Below are positions 45,701 through 53,264 of a stretch of 64,000 bases of DNA, piece by piece. The notes below the pieces were generated by a model. It made no database searches. It saw only the letters and a list, made by a program, of their open reading frames with translations, and had not been told where the DNA came from. The position numbers and the translations under genes were made by a program. Position 1 is the stretch's first letter. Each line of letters starts with the position of its first letter. Source of the stretch: Candidatus Saccharimonadota bacterium (GTDB lineage: Bacteria > Patescibacteriota > Saccharimonadia > Saccharimonadales > UBA4665); NCBI GenBank assembly GCA_002746885.1, contig PDRS01000005.1, forward strand, positions 248,001-312,000, given 5' to 3'.

Positions 45701-46373
45701 GTGGCGCACTGCGAAAGACCAGACAACTTTCGAGCACGTATACCCCGTCGGCCACCCAGAATACACTCCTACAAACATCAGCTACGGCTCAGGAGGCGTA
45801 ACGGTCATATCTGGCGCAAACATGAGCGGCAAAACAACGCTTTTGCGCGCATTGTTTGCTCAGCACGCACTTGGACAAGGACCTGGTCTCACTCCGGGTA
45901 AAGCTGCCGGCCCGCTCTCCGCACATTCGATATTCGTCGACCGGCCAAAACACGACACAGCTCAAGGCCTCAGTTCTTTTGGCATGGATGTAGATTATTG
46001 GAAGCAAATCATCGAAACGCTTCGCGACGCCCCGCCATCCGTTGTGTTCGTCGATGAACCATTCTCGACGACGCAGGCGCGCGATCAAGAGGCCTTGATC
46101 CTCTCGATGACGGAGTGGCTGACGAGCAGAGGTCATCGTCTCGTCATGGCAACGCACCATCACGGTGCCATCGAGCGCCTACAGCAAGCTCAGAAAGACC
46201 CTCGCACCGTCGTCAACATAGCATTTTACCACCTCACTACCAGCCAGGCAGAGAGTGGAGAAATTGAATTTACGCACGAACTACACGAAGGAGTTGCGCT
46301 CTCGCAAGCATTCGATGTCGTACACAAACTAGGCAATCAAGCGCTCAAGGAGCTCCTCGCTAGCGGACAATGA
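42738..46373 (+). CDS. Tandem MutS-like ATPase protein (two ATPase modules in one chain)
   Basis: The 1211-residue protein has two MutS/ABC-type ATPase modules. Module 1 has Walker A GENGGGKT (residues 283-290), LSAFGKEIVMLSRF, Walker B VYLGDEPFSGTDP with Asp369-Glu370, and an AAHDD His. Module 2 has the MutS-style Walker A GANMSGKT (about 1026-1033), LSSFGMDVDYW, Walker B VVFVDEPFSTT with Asp1106-Glu1107, and ATHHH. Before each lies a lever-like helical domain. No mismatch-recognition domain (FxE) is visible, so it is not ordinary MutS. TATTAG lies nine bases before the ATG. It overlaps convergent purA by 14 bases. Confidence 0.85.
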   Translation: MFLHTFSGAYESLGDTSAPLDAPEFFTRQRRNEPQAGCGLPPNEALFDRPKTYAFDPLEHIFNAGSYDSETVAARRELIAELLSLTNQPEAAQAFAGSFALGELHDWLTKPTKDPDLSSKGQPIYTPRIEQYRRNAKKQTDNAYEPDDHAVWKLPEVHRHSEEAAQAFTMTYGEKFPRLAKAVAQQTETFSRVSPEDIDVNTYIRSAGSDTAQSCLDEARSAYHETTNAGALAHTVAGLTPQAVETTEDAFCLDGLVQPLFEHSKQDPHSIEFGTDRTVVVTGENGGGKTFFLEAVSAAIRNSHSTGHAAVSSGAMPPVHLLRFFERPASGGSELSAFGKEIVMLSRFAEKVERLRTQNPDAIAVYLGDEPFSGTDPNEKQQLLHVFLRGLQKLGVAAIIAAHDDVSGLVASGVADPYKVGIDENNVHTLEKGIGESDAFTAARRQGLEEAIIERAEALKNGSDVDLSHCETQPLTPTSPPEHYKRNGSAGLSWFFNVPPARPRPQGEEHLHNFTAEDASKKAPRYDVNKIIGNDTIFGTQNPQSVLHKLVLQGGTTSETILAARQEFFERAGNYQALDTLLAELADFRHLVFALSESRRVRSEPSPFDAANPLANLQKVLPALLADIDFTQARDYYYSSEAADAHDKYADALFDFAAAIIEQHGSDIEKRFIAQYRQVLEKVNESYKLGRHQENTQNPNADTSWQRAKRPLDKILRADLYELCETILAVRRSYQPDEHQLTPEDSLGAFAAAGQPDEYQLTPEEAHETIKQKLDDIFYPLKFLGLDDDTRDTQDFQQRRVERTSLSYNAYRELHRLLTSNLEVPLETLQQIIVAKNLTTDTILPYAENFDKLYRGAQAGEAARLRLTSSEALAILRFAATNAEPIDNIIRHLKNIGGTIAEDLARYFDDNVRSFFDGKSTGETYRQYVTETMQAAKPGTYLDVRLRIGDVLPSPYEKVFPRSPLSDASDLSGILVAAQYMKTQAYSPWRTAKDQTTFEHVYPVGHPEYTPTNISYGSGGVTVISGANMSGKTTLLRALFAQHALGQGPGLTPGKAAGPLSAHSIFVDRPKHDTAQGLSSFGMDVDYWKQIIETLRDAPPSVVFVDEPFSTTQARDQEALILSMTEWLTSRGHRLVMATHHHGAIERLQQAQKDPRTVVNIAFYHLTTSQAESGEIEFTHELHEGVALSQAFDVVHKLGNQALKELLASGQ
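44940..45031 (+). repeat. 60-bp period duplication inside the tandem MutS gene
   Basis: Two 32-base copies, at 44940-44971 and 45000-45031, differ by one base and are exactly 60 bases apart. They encode the repeated peptide NQPDE-x-QLTPED/E in a linker region. The duplication is in frame (20 codons). Confidence 0.85.
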
Positions 46374-47652
46374 CTTGGTCGCGGCGCGGCCCAACGCCAA
46401 TGTACGAAACAGGTAGGCCAGTCCATTTTTCTATGGCTTCTACATAGTTCTGCGCAGCTTGCGGTAACTCCGAGAAAGCGCGCACTTCGGTGATATCTTC
46501 ATCCCAAGCAGCAAGCTCCTCATAGACTGGCTCGCATTTTTCCAGCGCCCAAGCAGAGTCAGGCGCCATCTGCAACGTTTCGCCGCGATATTTATAGCCA
46601 GTGCAGACCTTTATCTTCCGCCCGTAGCGCGGCACCCAGTCGAGTTTCGTAAGAGCAAGTTCAGTTGTACCATTAACCATATTTGCCCGACGCACACCGG
46701 CAATATCGAGGTAGCCGAGCCGGCGCACACGGCCAGTTGTCGTCCCCATTTCGGCATCGACACCTTTCATGTTTCCGTGCAGGGCTTTGAGCAGTGTTTC
46801 ATCAAAAATCTCGGTCACGAACGGCCCGCCCCCGACGTGCGATTGCACCGCCTTGACGATACCTATAGAACGCTGCAGCGTCGCTGGCGCGACACCCAAG
46901 CCCGTCGCCACGCCGCCCGCCGTCGTGCTTGAAGATGTCACAAACGGGTACATGCCGTGGTCTATGTCGAGCAAAAATGCTTGCGCGCCTTCGGCCAGCA
47001 AAGATGCGCCGCCCCGCAGCCGCTCATTGGTATACACCGACGTATCACTCACGAAAGGTTGCAGCACCTTTATTGCTTCTGCATAACTACTTAGCTCCGC
47101 CGCAATGTCTACCGGAGCAAGCTCATGCTCTTTCCGAAGCGGTTGAATACTTTCGAGACCATCTCGCACAACATCGAGCAGGGCATCATGGCTTCCTAGC
47201 AAACGCTCTACCCGCACGCCCATGCGCGACGCCTTGGCCGCGTAGGTGTCGGCTATGCCTGCTTTGGTCGAACCCTGCGCATGACGACCGCGCTCGCGTA
47301 TCTCCTCAAGCTGTTTATAGTGCGGAAGCACCAAATGAGCAGACGAGCTTACTTTGAGGTTTTCTGGAGTAACGGCTATACCAAGCTGCTGAATAGTCGC
47401 AATTTCTTCGGCGAAACGCACCGGATCTACAATGGTACCGTTGCCGACAATATTGACGACTCCCTCGTGCGCAATACCCGATGGCACAATGTGCAGCGCC
47501 AGCTCGCGGCCGTCCGGCAAAACAACGGTATGACCAGCGTTACTGCCGCCATTAAACCGCGCCACCAACTCGCATTCCGCCGCCAGCAAATCAACAATAC
47601 GACCTTTTCCTTCGTCGCCGCGCTGCTGTCCAAATACCCCTATGATTTTCAC
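46360..47652 (-). CDS. purA: Adenylosuccinate synthetase
   Basis: It joins IMP and aspartate using GTP, the first step to AMP. The 430-residue product has the GTP loop GQQRGDEGKGRIVD, which has QR where most have QW and R where most have K, plus NAGHTVV, the IMP site GSTKAGIADTYAAK, and TGYKYRGE near the base-binding region. Its length is normal. The start is GTG at 47652, six bases after a TACCAT box (47659-47664). An upstream ATG reads only three codons before a stop. Confidence 0.95.
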   Translation of the reverse strand: MKIIGVFGQQRGDEGKGRIVDLLAAECELVARFNGGSNAGHTVVLPDGRELALHIVPSGIAHEGVVNIVGNGTIVDPVRFAEEIATIQQLGIAVTPENLKVSSSAHLVLPHYKQLEEIRERGRHAQGSTKAGIADTYAAKASRMGVRVERLLGSHDALLDVVRDGLESIQPLRKEHELAPVDIAAELSSYAEAIKVLQPFVSDTSVYTNERLRGGASLLAEGAQAFLLDIDHGMYPFVTSSSTTAGGVATGLGVAPATLQRSIGIVKAVQSHVGGGPFVTEIFDETLLKALHGNMKGVDAEMGTTTGRVRRLGYLDIAGVRRANMVNGTTELALTKLDWVPRYGRKIKVCTGYKYRGETLQMAPDSAWALEKCEPVYEELAAWDEDITEVRAFSELPQAAQNYVEAIEKWTGLPVSYIGVGPRRDQVIVR

Positions 47653-47848
47653 TCGTTCATGGTACTAAATCGCGCCGCTATTTTCAATCCCGCCGAGCCT
47701 GCCGAAAACACCAGCACACGCAAGGAGAGGGAAACAGATGCTCAGAAACCTCCGAACCGCAAAACATCGCCAAAATCGAAACAGAAACAAAATATGCGCT
47801 ATTATGCGCTATACTAGTACCTACACATAAGGAGACGATAAGAACTAT

Positions 47849-48694
47849 ATGAAATCATTCGCAAAAACAACATTGCTTTTCGGCGCTTTAACCGGTCTGT
47901 TCCTCGGTGTTGGCTACATGCTCGGCGGACGAAGCGGCGCAATACTTGCACTTATCATTGCCGCGACTATGAACTTCGGCATGTATTGGTTCAGCGGAAC
48001 CATGGTGCTGAAAATGCAAAAAGCCCAACCGCTTGACACTCAAGCATACCCGCACGTCGAAAAAGCTGTGAGAGAACTAACCGCAAAAGACAACCTACCC
48101 ATGCCCAAACTTTATTTCGTCGACACGCCCGTTCCAAACGCCTTCGCAACTGGGCGCAACCCCTCGCATGCCGTCGTCGCAGTCACGCGCGGCATAACCG
48201 AGCTGTTGAACGAACGAGAACTCCGCGCCGTACTCGCCCACGAACTAGGCCACGTCAAAAACTACGATATGCTCATCTCGACTATCGCAGCAGCGGTCGG
48301 CGGCGGCATAACCATTTTGGCTGAAATGGCATTTTGGGGCGGCGCGCTTTTTGGCGGCGGAGATGATGACAACAACCCTATCGGCGGCATAGCCATGATC
48401 ATACTTGCGCCAATCGCCGCCATGATGATTCAAATGGCCGTATCGCGCAGCCGCGAATACGGCGCCGACGAACACGGCGCACATCTCATCGGGCAGGGAA
48501 ATGACCTCGCCAGCGCGCTTCAGAAGCTAGAAGACTTTAAACCGCGCATGGCGCGCATGCAGCCAAGCCCCAACCAGCAAGCAACCGCCCACCTCATGTT
48601 TACCAACATGTTCAGCCTGCACGGTCTTTCCAGCCTTTTCTCCACGCACCCCAGCACCGCCGCGCGCATAGAACGACTTCAGCAATATCGCTAG
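47849..48694 (+). CDS. htpX: HtpX-like membrane zinc metalloprotease
   Basis: This 281-residue M48 protease has two N-terminal membrane helices, the zinc site HELGHVKN with the third ligand Glu in REYGADEHGA, and two further helices after the active site. It degrades damaged membrane proteins. TATACT (about 47810-47815) and AAGGAG are upstream, but the AAGGAG is about 14 bases from the ATG, longer than ideal. No CIRCE is present. Confidence 0.93.
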   Translation: MKSFAKTTLLFGALTGLFLGVGYMLGGRSGAILALIIAATMNFGMYWFSGTMVLKMQKAQPLDTQAYPHVEKAVRELTAKDNLPMPKLYFVDTPVPNAFATGRNPSHAVVAVTRGITELLNERELRAVLAHELGHVKNYDMLISTIAAAVGGGITILAEMAFWGGALFGGGDDDNNPIGGIAMIILAPIAAMMIQMAVSRSREYGADEHGAHLIGQGNDLASALQKLEDFKPRMARMQPSPNQQATAHLMFTNMFSLHGLSSLFSTHPSTAARIERLQQYR

Positions 48695-48730
48695 CGCAAC
48701 CAGCTTGCTCACCAAGTACAAAAGCGCGCA

Positions 48731-49798
48731 TTATTGCGCTTGTTTGATTTCCTGCGCCAAAAGCGGTTTCCACATAGGAGCCGTAACTGCCTGCACTAGA
48801 TCGGCACCTGCCGCGCGATACGCCGCGAAATCAGCTGGCGTCATGACGCCCCCCACGCCAATGATTTCGTAGTGACAACCCTCCTGCCGACGAAGCGCAT
48901 CGAGACGCCGCACCATGTCGAGCCCTGCCCATGCTATACCAGCCCCGCACACGCCGCTTTTGAGTCTTCCTTCGCCAGGAAGCGCTTGTTCGCCGTTCTC
49001 GTCCACAATTGTTCCCTGCAGTGTGTTTATAGCGCTCACCGCTGCAATGTACGGGCTGACATCTCGCATAATATCTTCGAGCACTGTTTGCTGATCGTGC
49101 GTGTAGTAACCAACTTTTATAACCAGCGGCACCGTGCCTAAGGCGGCCTTCGTTCGCTTGCATATTTCGACGACTGCGTCGCGGCTATAGCAAATCACCC
49201 CCTCGCTTGCCACGTTGGGACAAGATAGGTTTATTTCGACAACCTGCGCGCCAGCTGTTTTTGCGAGCTGCGCTGCTCGCGCAAAATCGTCGTAGTACTC
49301 CTCGGCAGTAAAGCCTTCGCAAATAGTTCCGACCACACTCATAATTAGCAGCTGGCCTTTGCCCGCACCCGCAATCGCCGCGGGCAAGTCAGCCGTCCAG
49401 ACGTCTGGATCCGGCGACGGCACGCCAAACGAGTTCGTAATGCTGAGCTGGGAGACATCGCGAGGATACTCCTTCGCCACCGTAAGGGGATGCGCTAGCT
49501 TTTCGGGCGTCAGCTCTCCGGTGAGCTGCAGCGGCAGCACATTTGGGTAGGGGTTGCACGGAAACTCATGCGCCCGCTGCGTTTTGTACACAACTACATC
49601 GTAGCCCAGCCGAAACGCCGCCGAAGTGTGCTTCGCTGTCGGCAAAGAGCCAGCCGCAATACCGAACGGAAAGTTGATAGGAAAACCCAGAAACGTGTAT
49701 TTCGGCGCGGCGCGTTCATCTCGATAATCTCCCGCAGGAATATCAAACGGCCCCTCCGCAACGTTTTCTGCAAACGTTTTTACTGGGTCGTACAGCAT
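48731..49798 (-). CDS. pyrD: Dihydroorotate dehydrogenase
   Basis: This flavin enzyme oxidises dihydroorotate to orotate. The TIM-barrel protein of about 355 residues has NFPFGIAAGSLPT, VEINLSCPNVASEGVICYSRDAVV, LVIKVGYYT, a strand with AVSAINTLQG, and the FMN phosphate site EIIGVGGVMTPADF. It looks most like class 1 family members, and its electron acceptor is uncertain. The start overlaps the pyrE stop (TGATG). It is the last gene of a pyrF-pyrE-pyrD operon. Confidence 0.9.
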   Translation of the reverse strand: MLYDPVKTFAENVAEGPFDIPAGDYRDERAAPKYTFLGFPINFPFGIAAGSLPTAKHTSAAFRLGYDVVVYKTQRAHEFPCNPYPNVLPLQLTGELTPEKLAHPLTVAKEYPRDVSQLSITNSFGVPSPDPDVWTADLPAAIAGAGKGQLLIMSVVGTICEGFTAEEYYDDFARAAQLAKTAGAQVVEINLSCPNVASEGVICYSRDAVVEICKRTKAALGTVPLVIKVGYYTHDQQTVLEDIMRDVSPYIAAVSAINTLQGTIVDENGEQALPGEGRLKSGVCGAGIAWAGLDMVRRLDALRRQEGCHYEIIGVGGVMTPADFAAYRAAGADLVQAVTAPMWKPLLAQEIKQAQ

Positions 49799-50472
49799 CA
49801 ACCTTCTCCTAGAAGATGGACATAGCCGCCTGCATAATCAGGATGTGCTTTTTGGTACGCACCCCCGTGCCCAATGTCTACTACAATCGGCTCATTTTTC
49901 GCACACAAGCCGTTGACCTGGCAATCTTCGGCTGTCCAGACATCATACTCAACGCTTGTGAGCTTTACGAACTTTGGCACATCGAGCGCTTCAGCGGTCG
50001 CTCCTCTGTTTGCGGCAATGCAACCGACACCCACCACCGTACCGCCAGCCTCGCGGACTGTTTTGATCATTGCCTTCACCGAAGCCATTTGATTGACCAT
50101 ATCTTCGAGAATGAGCACTCTCTTACCGTTCACTGCGGCTGCAAAACCCTCACGTTCAAACGCAAACTCGCGCTGTTGCGCACCAGAAACCTTATCGGCC
50201 CAGACACCCAAAATGTCTTTGCCGCCGTCCGTCATAAGGTGCTGTGCGCCCCAGTGCGCAAAGGGAATTGCACCAATGGCCGGCGCCGCCACAACCTCGA
50301 CCTCATCGCCGCGAAAGGAATCGACAAGCTGCCCAATCAGTTCGCCAACCTCCCGCACATGCGGCAGTAGCGGATCAATGTTACAGTAACCGGCCAAATG
50401 GTTTGTACTCACACCGACAAAATGCCCGCTATATATGCATCCCATTTGTTTCAAAACATCTTCTGGTTTCAT
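49798..50472 (-). CDS. pyrE: Orotate phosphoribosyltransferase
   Basis: It makes OMP from orotate and PRPP. The 224-residue product has a type I PRTase core with VVAAPAIGAIPFAHW and the PRPP loop region KRVLILEDMVNQMASVKAMI. The usual loop is VEDVITTGGS, so the Thr-Thr-Gly part is replaced by Asn-Gln-Met-Ala. Context with pyrF and pyrD supports the assignment. The ATG lies one base after the pyrF stop (TGACATG), and AAAGG is upstream. Confidence 0.85.
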   Translation of the reverse strand: MKPEDVLKQMGCIYSGHFVGVSTNHLAGYCNIDPLLPHVREVGELIGQLVDSFRGDEVEVVAAPAIGAIPFAHWGAQHLMTDGGKDILGVWADKVSGAQQREFAFEREGFAAAVNGKRVLILEDMVNQMASVKAMIKTVREAGGTVVGVGCIAANRGATAEALDVPKFVKLTSVEYDVWTAEDCQVNGLCAKNEPIVVDIGHGGAYQKAHPDYAGGYVHLLGEG

Positions 50473-50473
50473 G

Positions 50474-51289
50474 TCACCCGACCTTTCTATAAGAGTTAAT
50501 TTCATCTCGTAACCGTTGCGCTTCCGCTCTGGCGGCCTGGGCAAAGTCTTCGCCGCTGCTCGCAAAAATAATCCCTCGCGAGGAGTTCACGAGCAAGCCA
50601 TTGCCGCGGCTGTTCTGCGCTGCGGCCATTAACGCTGCAAGGTCGCCGCCTTGTGCGCCCACGCCTGGCACGAGAAACCACATATCGTCGCCAACGATTT
50701 CACGCACCCGAGCCGCCTCGCTCGGATATGGCGCGCCAACCACCAGCATGCAGTTACTGTGTTTGTCCCACGCCGTCGCAACATAGTACGCAACATGCTG
50801 ATACAGCGGTATGCCGTCGGCAGACAGCTCTTGGAACTCACCCGAACCTGGGTTCGATGTTTTGCACAAAATAACAGCCCCTTTATTTTCATCTGCCAAA
50901 AACGGCTGGAGCGCCTCTTTGCCCAAGTAAGGATGCAATGTAACAGCGTCGGTGTCGAGGTACTCGTACGCAAAACGCACATAACCTTCGTTTGTGTTGC
51001 CAATATCGGCGCGCTTGGCGTCGAGTATGATGAGCGCGTGCGGCGCTTTTTCGCGAATGTAGCGGCAACTGAGACGAAGCGCCTCCATGCCGTCTGCGCC
51101 GCGCGCTTCGTAAAACGCCGTATTCGGTTTGTAGGCCGCAGCCAGATCGTATGTGGCATCTACAATAGCCCGATTGAAGCTGAGCTGGTCTTCGCCGGCA
51201 GGCAGTTTCGCCGCATCGCTATCCAGCCCCACGCACAGCAGGGAACCGTTTACCGCCACCGCCGCCTGTATACTCTCAGCAAAACTCAC
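50474..51289 (-). CDS. pyrF: Orotidine 5'-phosphate decarboxylase
   Basis: It decarboxylates OMP to UMP. The 271-residue protein is of the longer type, with LLCVGLDSD, the catalytic LDAKRADIGNTN, TLHPYLGKEAL, LVPGVGAQGGD and VNSSRGIIFA. The start is GTG at 51289, preceded by a strong GGAGGGGG site. It is the first gene of the pyrF-pyrE-pyrD operon. Confidence 0.95.
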   Translation of the reverse strand: MSFAESIQAAVAVNGSLLCVGLDSDAAKLPAGEDQLSFNRAIVDATYDLAAAYKPNTAFYEARGADGMEALRLSCRYIREKAPHALIILDAKRADIGNTNEGYVRFAYEYLDTDAVTLHPYLGKEALQPFLADENKGAVILCKTSNPGSGEFQELSADGIPLYQHVAYYVATAWDKHSNCMLVVGAPYPSEAARVREIVGDDMWFLVPGVGAQGGDLAALMAAAQNSRGNGLLVNSSRGIIFASSGEDFAQAARAEAQRLRDEINSYRKVG

Positions 51290-51341
51290 CTAAACCCCCT
51301 CCTGTACTTGGCTCTAGTTTAGCACAGGACAGAGCGAAAAA

Positions 51342-52547
51342 TCAGTCTTTTGCCGGCGACGGACTTTCGTACGCCCGAATGAGTGTCGTATCTGGAAAGT
51401 GCGACAAAAGCCGGCTATCGCCGAAACCGACAAGTCGATCGCCGCTTACTTTCGTTATGCGAGTAGCCAGCCGCTTCTGAGCCCAAGACGTTTGCCTGTT
51501 TCGTATCACCTGCCAGCGCAGTTTGCGTAAGTTCCTGCGGTATTCCCGACGCTTACTTCGCCACGTTTTCAGGCCGTGTTTATCTGTGATGGGCTTTTCT
51601 TTGGGGTCAATGTTTACGTTGTGCGTTGTATCTGCCATTTTCACCAAACCAGCTTCGCAGTCATTTTTCAGCCTTTTGAGATAACGCTTGTTCGTAATAT
51701 GGCCGTCCGGACCGCTCGGTTTTGTGAGCAGGTAGTTATCGCGCGCCACTTCGGCCGCTTCCTGTTTATGCTCGGAGGAAAGGTAAGATTCGAGCAAACG
51801 TTTGTGGAGCAGCGGCGAAGCAAGCATGTTTTCGCCCGGCAAGAACGAAGACCCCCGAGCCTCCTCTTTGTGACTATCGGGTAGCCTATCTTCAAAGGAG
51901 TCGTGCGTTGCTGCACGGTACTGCAACAGACGCAACCAACGCACGCCAAATACATGCTGCCAGTCAGCCGTGTCGCGCACAGCAAGGCTCAATATTTTTG
52001 TAGCAGCAACAGGATGAGTGTAAAACACCGCACCATTGAAACGCCGCTGACCTTTGTGTGCATTCGCCGAAACAACCAGTCCTGCGAGCAAAATATCGAC
52101 ATCCTCGTCACCGTCCTCTTGGCGTATTTGTTCGATCCTATCTTTGACGGCTTGTTCTTCTTTTAGCTTCCCGACGGCCGATCCAACTCCACGGACAGTC
52201 TGTGCCACGCCAAACTCGGCAATAGCTACCGCGTCGTGTAGTTCCGCTTCAGACAAACCGAGCCCGCGCCACTCAGCCGCGTTTTCGTGCGTCAGCAGAC
52301 AGAGATGTCCAAGCTCTACAGCGAGCTGCTCACGAGTATTCAGTCGACTCTCACCAGCTTGTATTTGCACCGCGACAGGCTTGTCGTGCCTACGGTCATC
52401 CAGCCAGCCAAGCAGGGCAGTGTCCTGCCCGCGAAAATAACTGTTTGGGTCGTAAAACCCATGAAACGACTCCGGCAAAACTACTGCCGGCGGTGCACTC
52501 TCTACACTCCCGCGTGTCACGACACTACCTGTACTCCCGCGCATCAT
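51342..52547 (-). CDS. SpoT/RelA-like HD-domain protein
   Basis: This 401-residue protein contains the HD hydrolase pattern of SpoT: ANAHKGQRRFNGAVFYTHPVAATKI, then YRAATHDSFED, and later GLVKMADTTHNV (canonical LxKLADRLHNM). No synthetase or TGS/ACT domain is present, so hydrolysis of (p)ppGpp or another nucleotide is the best guess. The C-terminal 80 residues are strongly basic. CATAAT (52554-52559) lies six bases before the first of two ATG codons. Confidence 0.72.
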   Translation of the reverse strand: MMRGSTGSVVTRGSVESAPPAVVLPESFHGFYDPNSYFRGQDTALLGWLDDRRHDKPVAVQIQAGESRLNTREQLAVELGHLCLLTHENAAEWRGLGLSEAELHDAVAIAEFGVAQTVRGVGSAVGKLKEEQAVKDRIEQIRQEDGDEDVDILLAGLVVSANAHKGQRRFNGAVFYTHPVAATKILSLAVRDTADWQHVFGVRWLRLLQYRAATHDSFEDRLPDSHKEEARGSSFLPGENMLASPLLHKRLLESYLSSEHKQEAAEVARDNYLLTKPSGPDGHITNKRYLKRLKNDCEAGLVKMADTTHNVNIDPKEKPITDKHGLKTWRSKRREYRRNLRKLRWQVIRNRQTSWAQKRLATRITKVSGDRLVGFGDSRLLSHFPDTTLIRAYESPSPAKD

Positions 52548-52668
52548 AACACTATTATGTCAGTAAATGGTATATTGTTCAACCCCACGCACGAGCCTCA
52601 AAACCCACACACATCAGCAAACAAAGCATGTGTAGCACGATAAACGGCATTAGGCACAGCAAACAAAG

Positions 52669-52756
52669 CAACCACTCCGCAACCACCTCGCAACCACCTT
52701 GCAACCACTCCCCAACCACTCCCCAACCAACTTATAACCACCCTGCGACCACCATC
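52669..52756. repeat. Eight tandem 11-bp repeats (CAACCACYYYN type)
   Basis: Eight back-to-back 11-bp units run from 52669, each beginning CAACCA or a one-base variant (TAACCA, CGACCA). Units 4 and 5 are identical (CAACCACTCCC). Because 11 is not a multiple of three, a coding repeat is unlikely. The period puts each unit on about the same helix face, as in protein-binding iterons. Confidence 0.85.
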
Positions 52757-52767
52757 TTTCCACCTCA

Positions 52768-52811
52768 CACCATGAAATAGATTGTACGGCCGTACAATCT
52801 ATTTCATGGTG
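52768..52811. repeat. Perfect 44-bp palindrome
   Basis: Two 22-base arms meet with no spacer at the centre GGCC (about 52788-52791). The arm reads CACCATGAAATAGATTGTAC then GG. It lies 11 bases after the tandem repeats. Confidence 0.92.
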
Positions 52812-52969
52812 AGGGTAGGGTATTTTTGCGTGCTTGGTATGTGTTTTGGCCAAATTTATAGAGGTTTTTCGAGGTTTAGAGGTGGTTTTATGCGCGCCTT
52901 ATGAAACAGTGTGCGCCGACCTCGCAGCAGCAGCAATCCTCCCACCCAGCACCATCATAAGATACAACT

Positions 52970-53007
52970 ACTGTTTTAGATTGTACGGCCGGACAATCTA
53001 AAACAGT
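52970..53007. repeat. Second 38-bp palindrome with the same core
   Basis: Arms of 19 bases with one mismatch share the core TAGATTGTACGGCC with the first palindrome but have different outer arms (CTGTTT). The centres of the two are about 199 bases apart. Confidence 0.9.
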
Positions 53008-53084
53008 GGGATGAGGCGGTCGGGTGTGGTAGGCTGTGAGGGCAAACGAGTGGTCGAAACGACACCGAGAGCATTAACAGTAGT

Positions 53085-53212
53085 AACCAGGGTGGCGTGA
53101 AATTCGCCAATCGGACGTGATGTCTGGCACTGCGCCAGAATAAGCCGTCGACCGGGCAATTGCCTGAATGAGTATGTGTAAATCATACGCCGACCGTATA
53201 GTCGGGATTTGG
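53085..53212 (+). promoter_or_regulatory. FMN riboswitch (RFN element)
   Basis: The leader has the RFN hallmarks in order: AGGGT then the GGCG-GTGAAATTC-GCC hairpin (GTGAAATTC at 53097-53105), ATCGG and GTGATG, a variable hairpin TCTGGC/GCCAGA, a GTATG-TGTAAAT-CATAC hairpin (the GGTGnnATTCC position), and GCCGACCGTATAGTCGGGAT (53189-53208), matching the conserved GCCGACrGTaTAGTCyGGAT. The P1 stem is less clear. Downstream hairpins CTCGT/ACGAG and TACTGCCG/CGGCAGTA lead to the AAAGGG ribosome binding site, suggesting translational control. Confidence 0.88.
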
Positions 53213-53264
53213 CTCGTACAAACGAGTCGAGTACTGCCGCACGGCAGTAGAAAGGGAACATCTT

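Noticed and set aside
52650..52853. 67-codon minus-strand frame across the 11-bp repeats
   Set aside because: The repeat period is not a multiple of three, there is no ribosome binding site, and the frame crosses the perfect palindrome. The Trp/Gly-rich peptide looks like translated repeat DNA.
53041..53075. Possible c-di-GMP riboswitch start (GGGCAAAC followed by a GAAA loop)
   Set aside because: The downstream conserved c-di-GMP-I elements are missing, and the following bases fit the FMN riboswitch much better.
53085..53212. Cobalamin, T-box and guanidine-I riboswitches as alternatives
   Set aside because: Short matches such as AGGGTGG or GGCACTG occur, but the ordered RFN motifs explain the whole leader.
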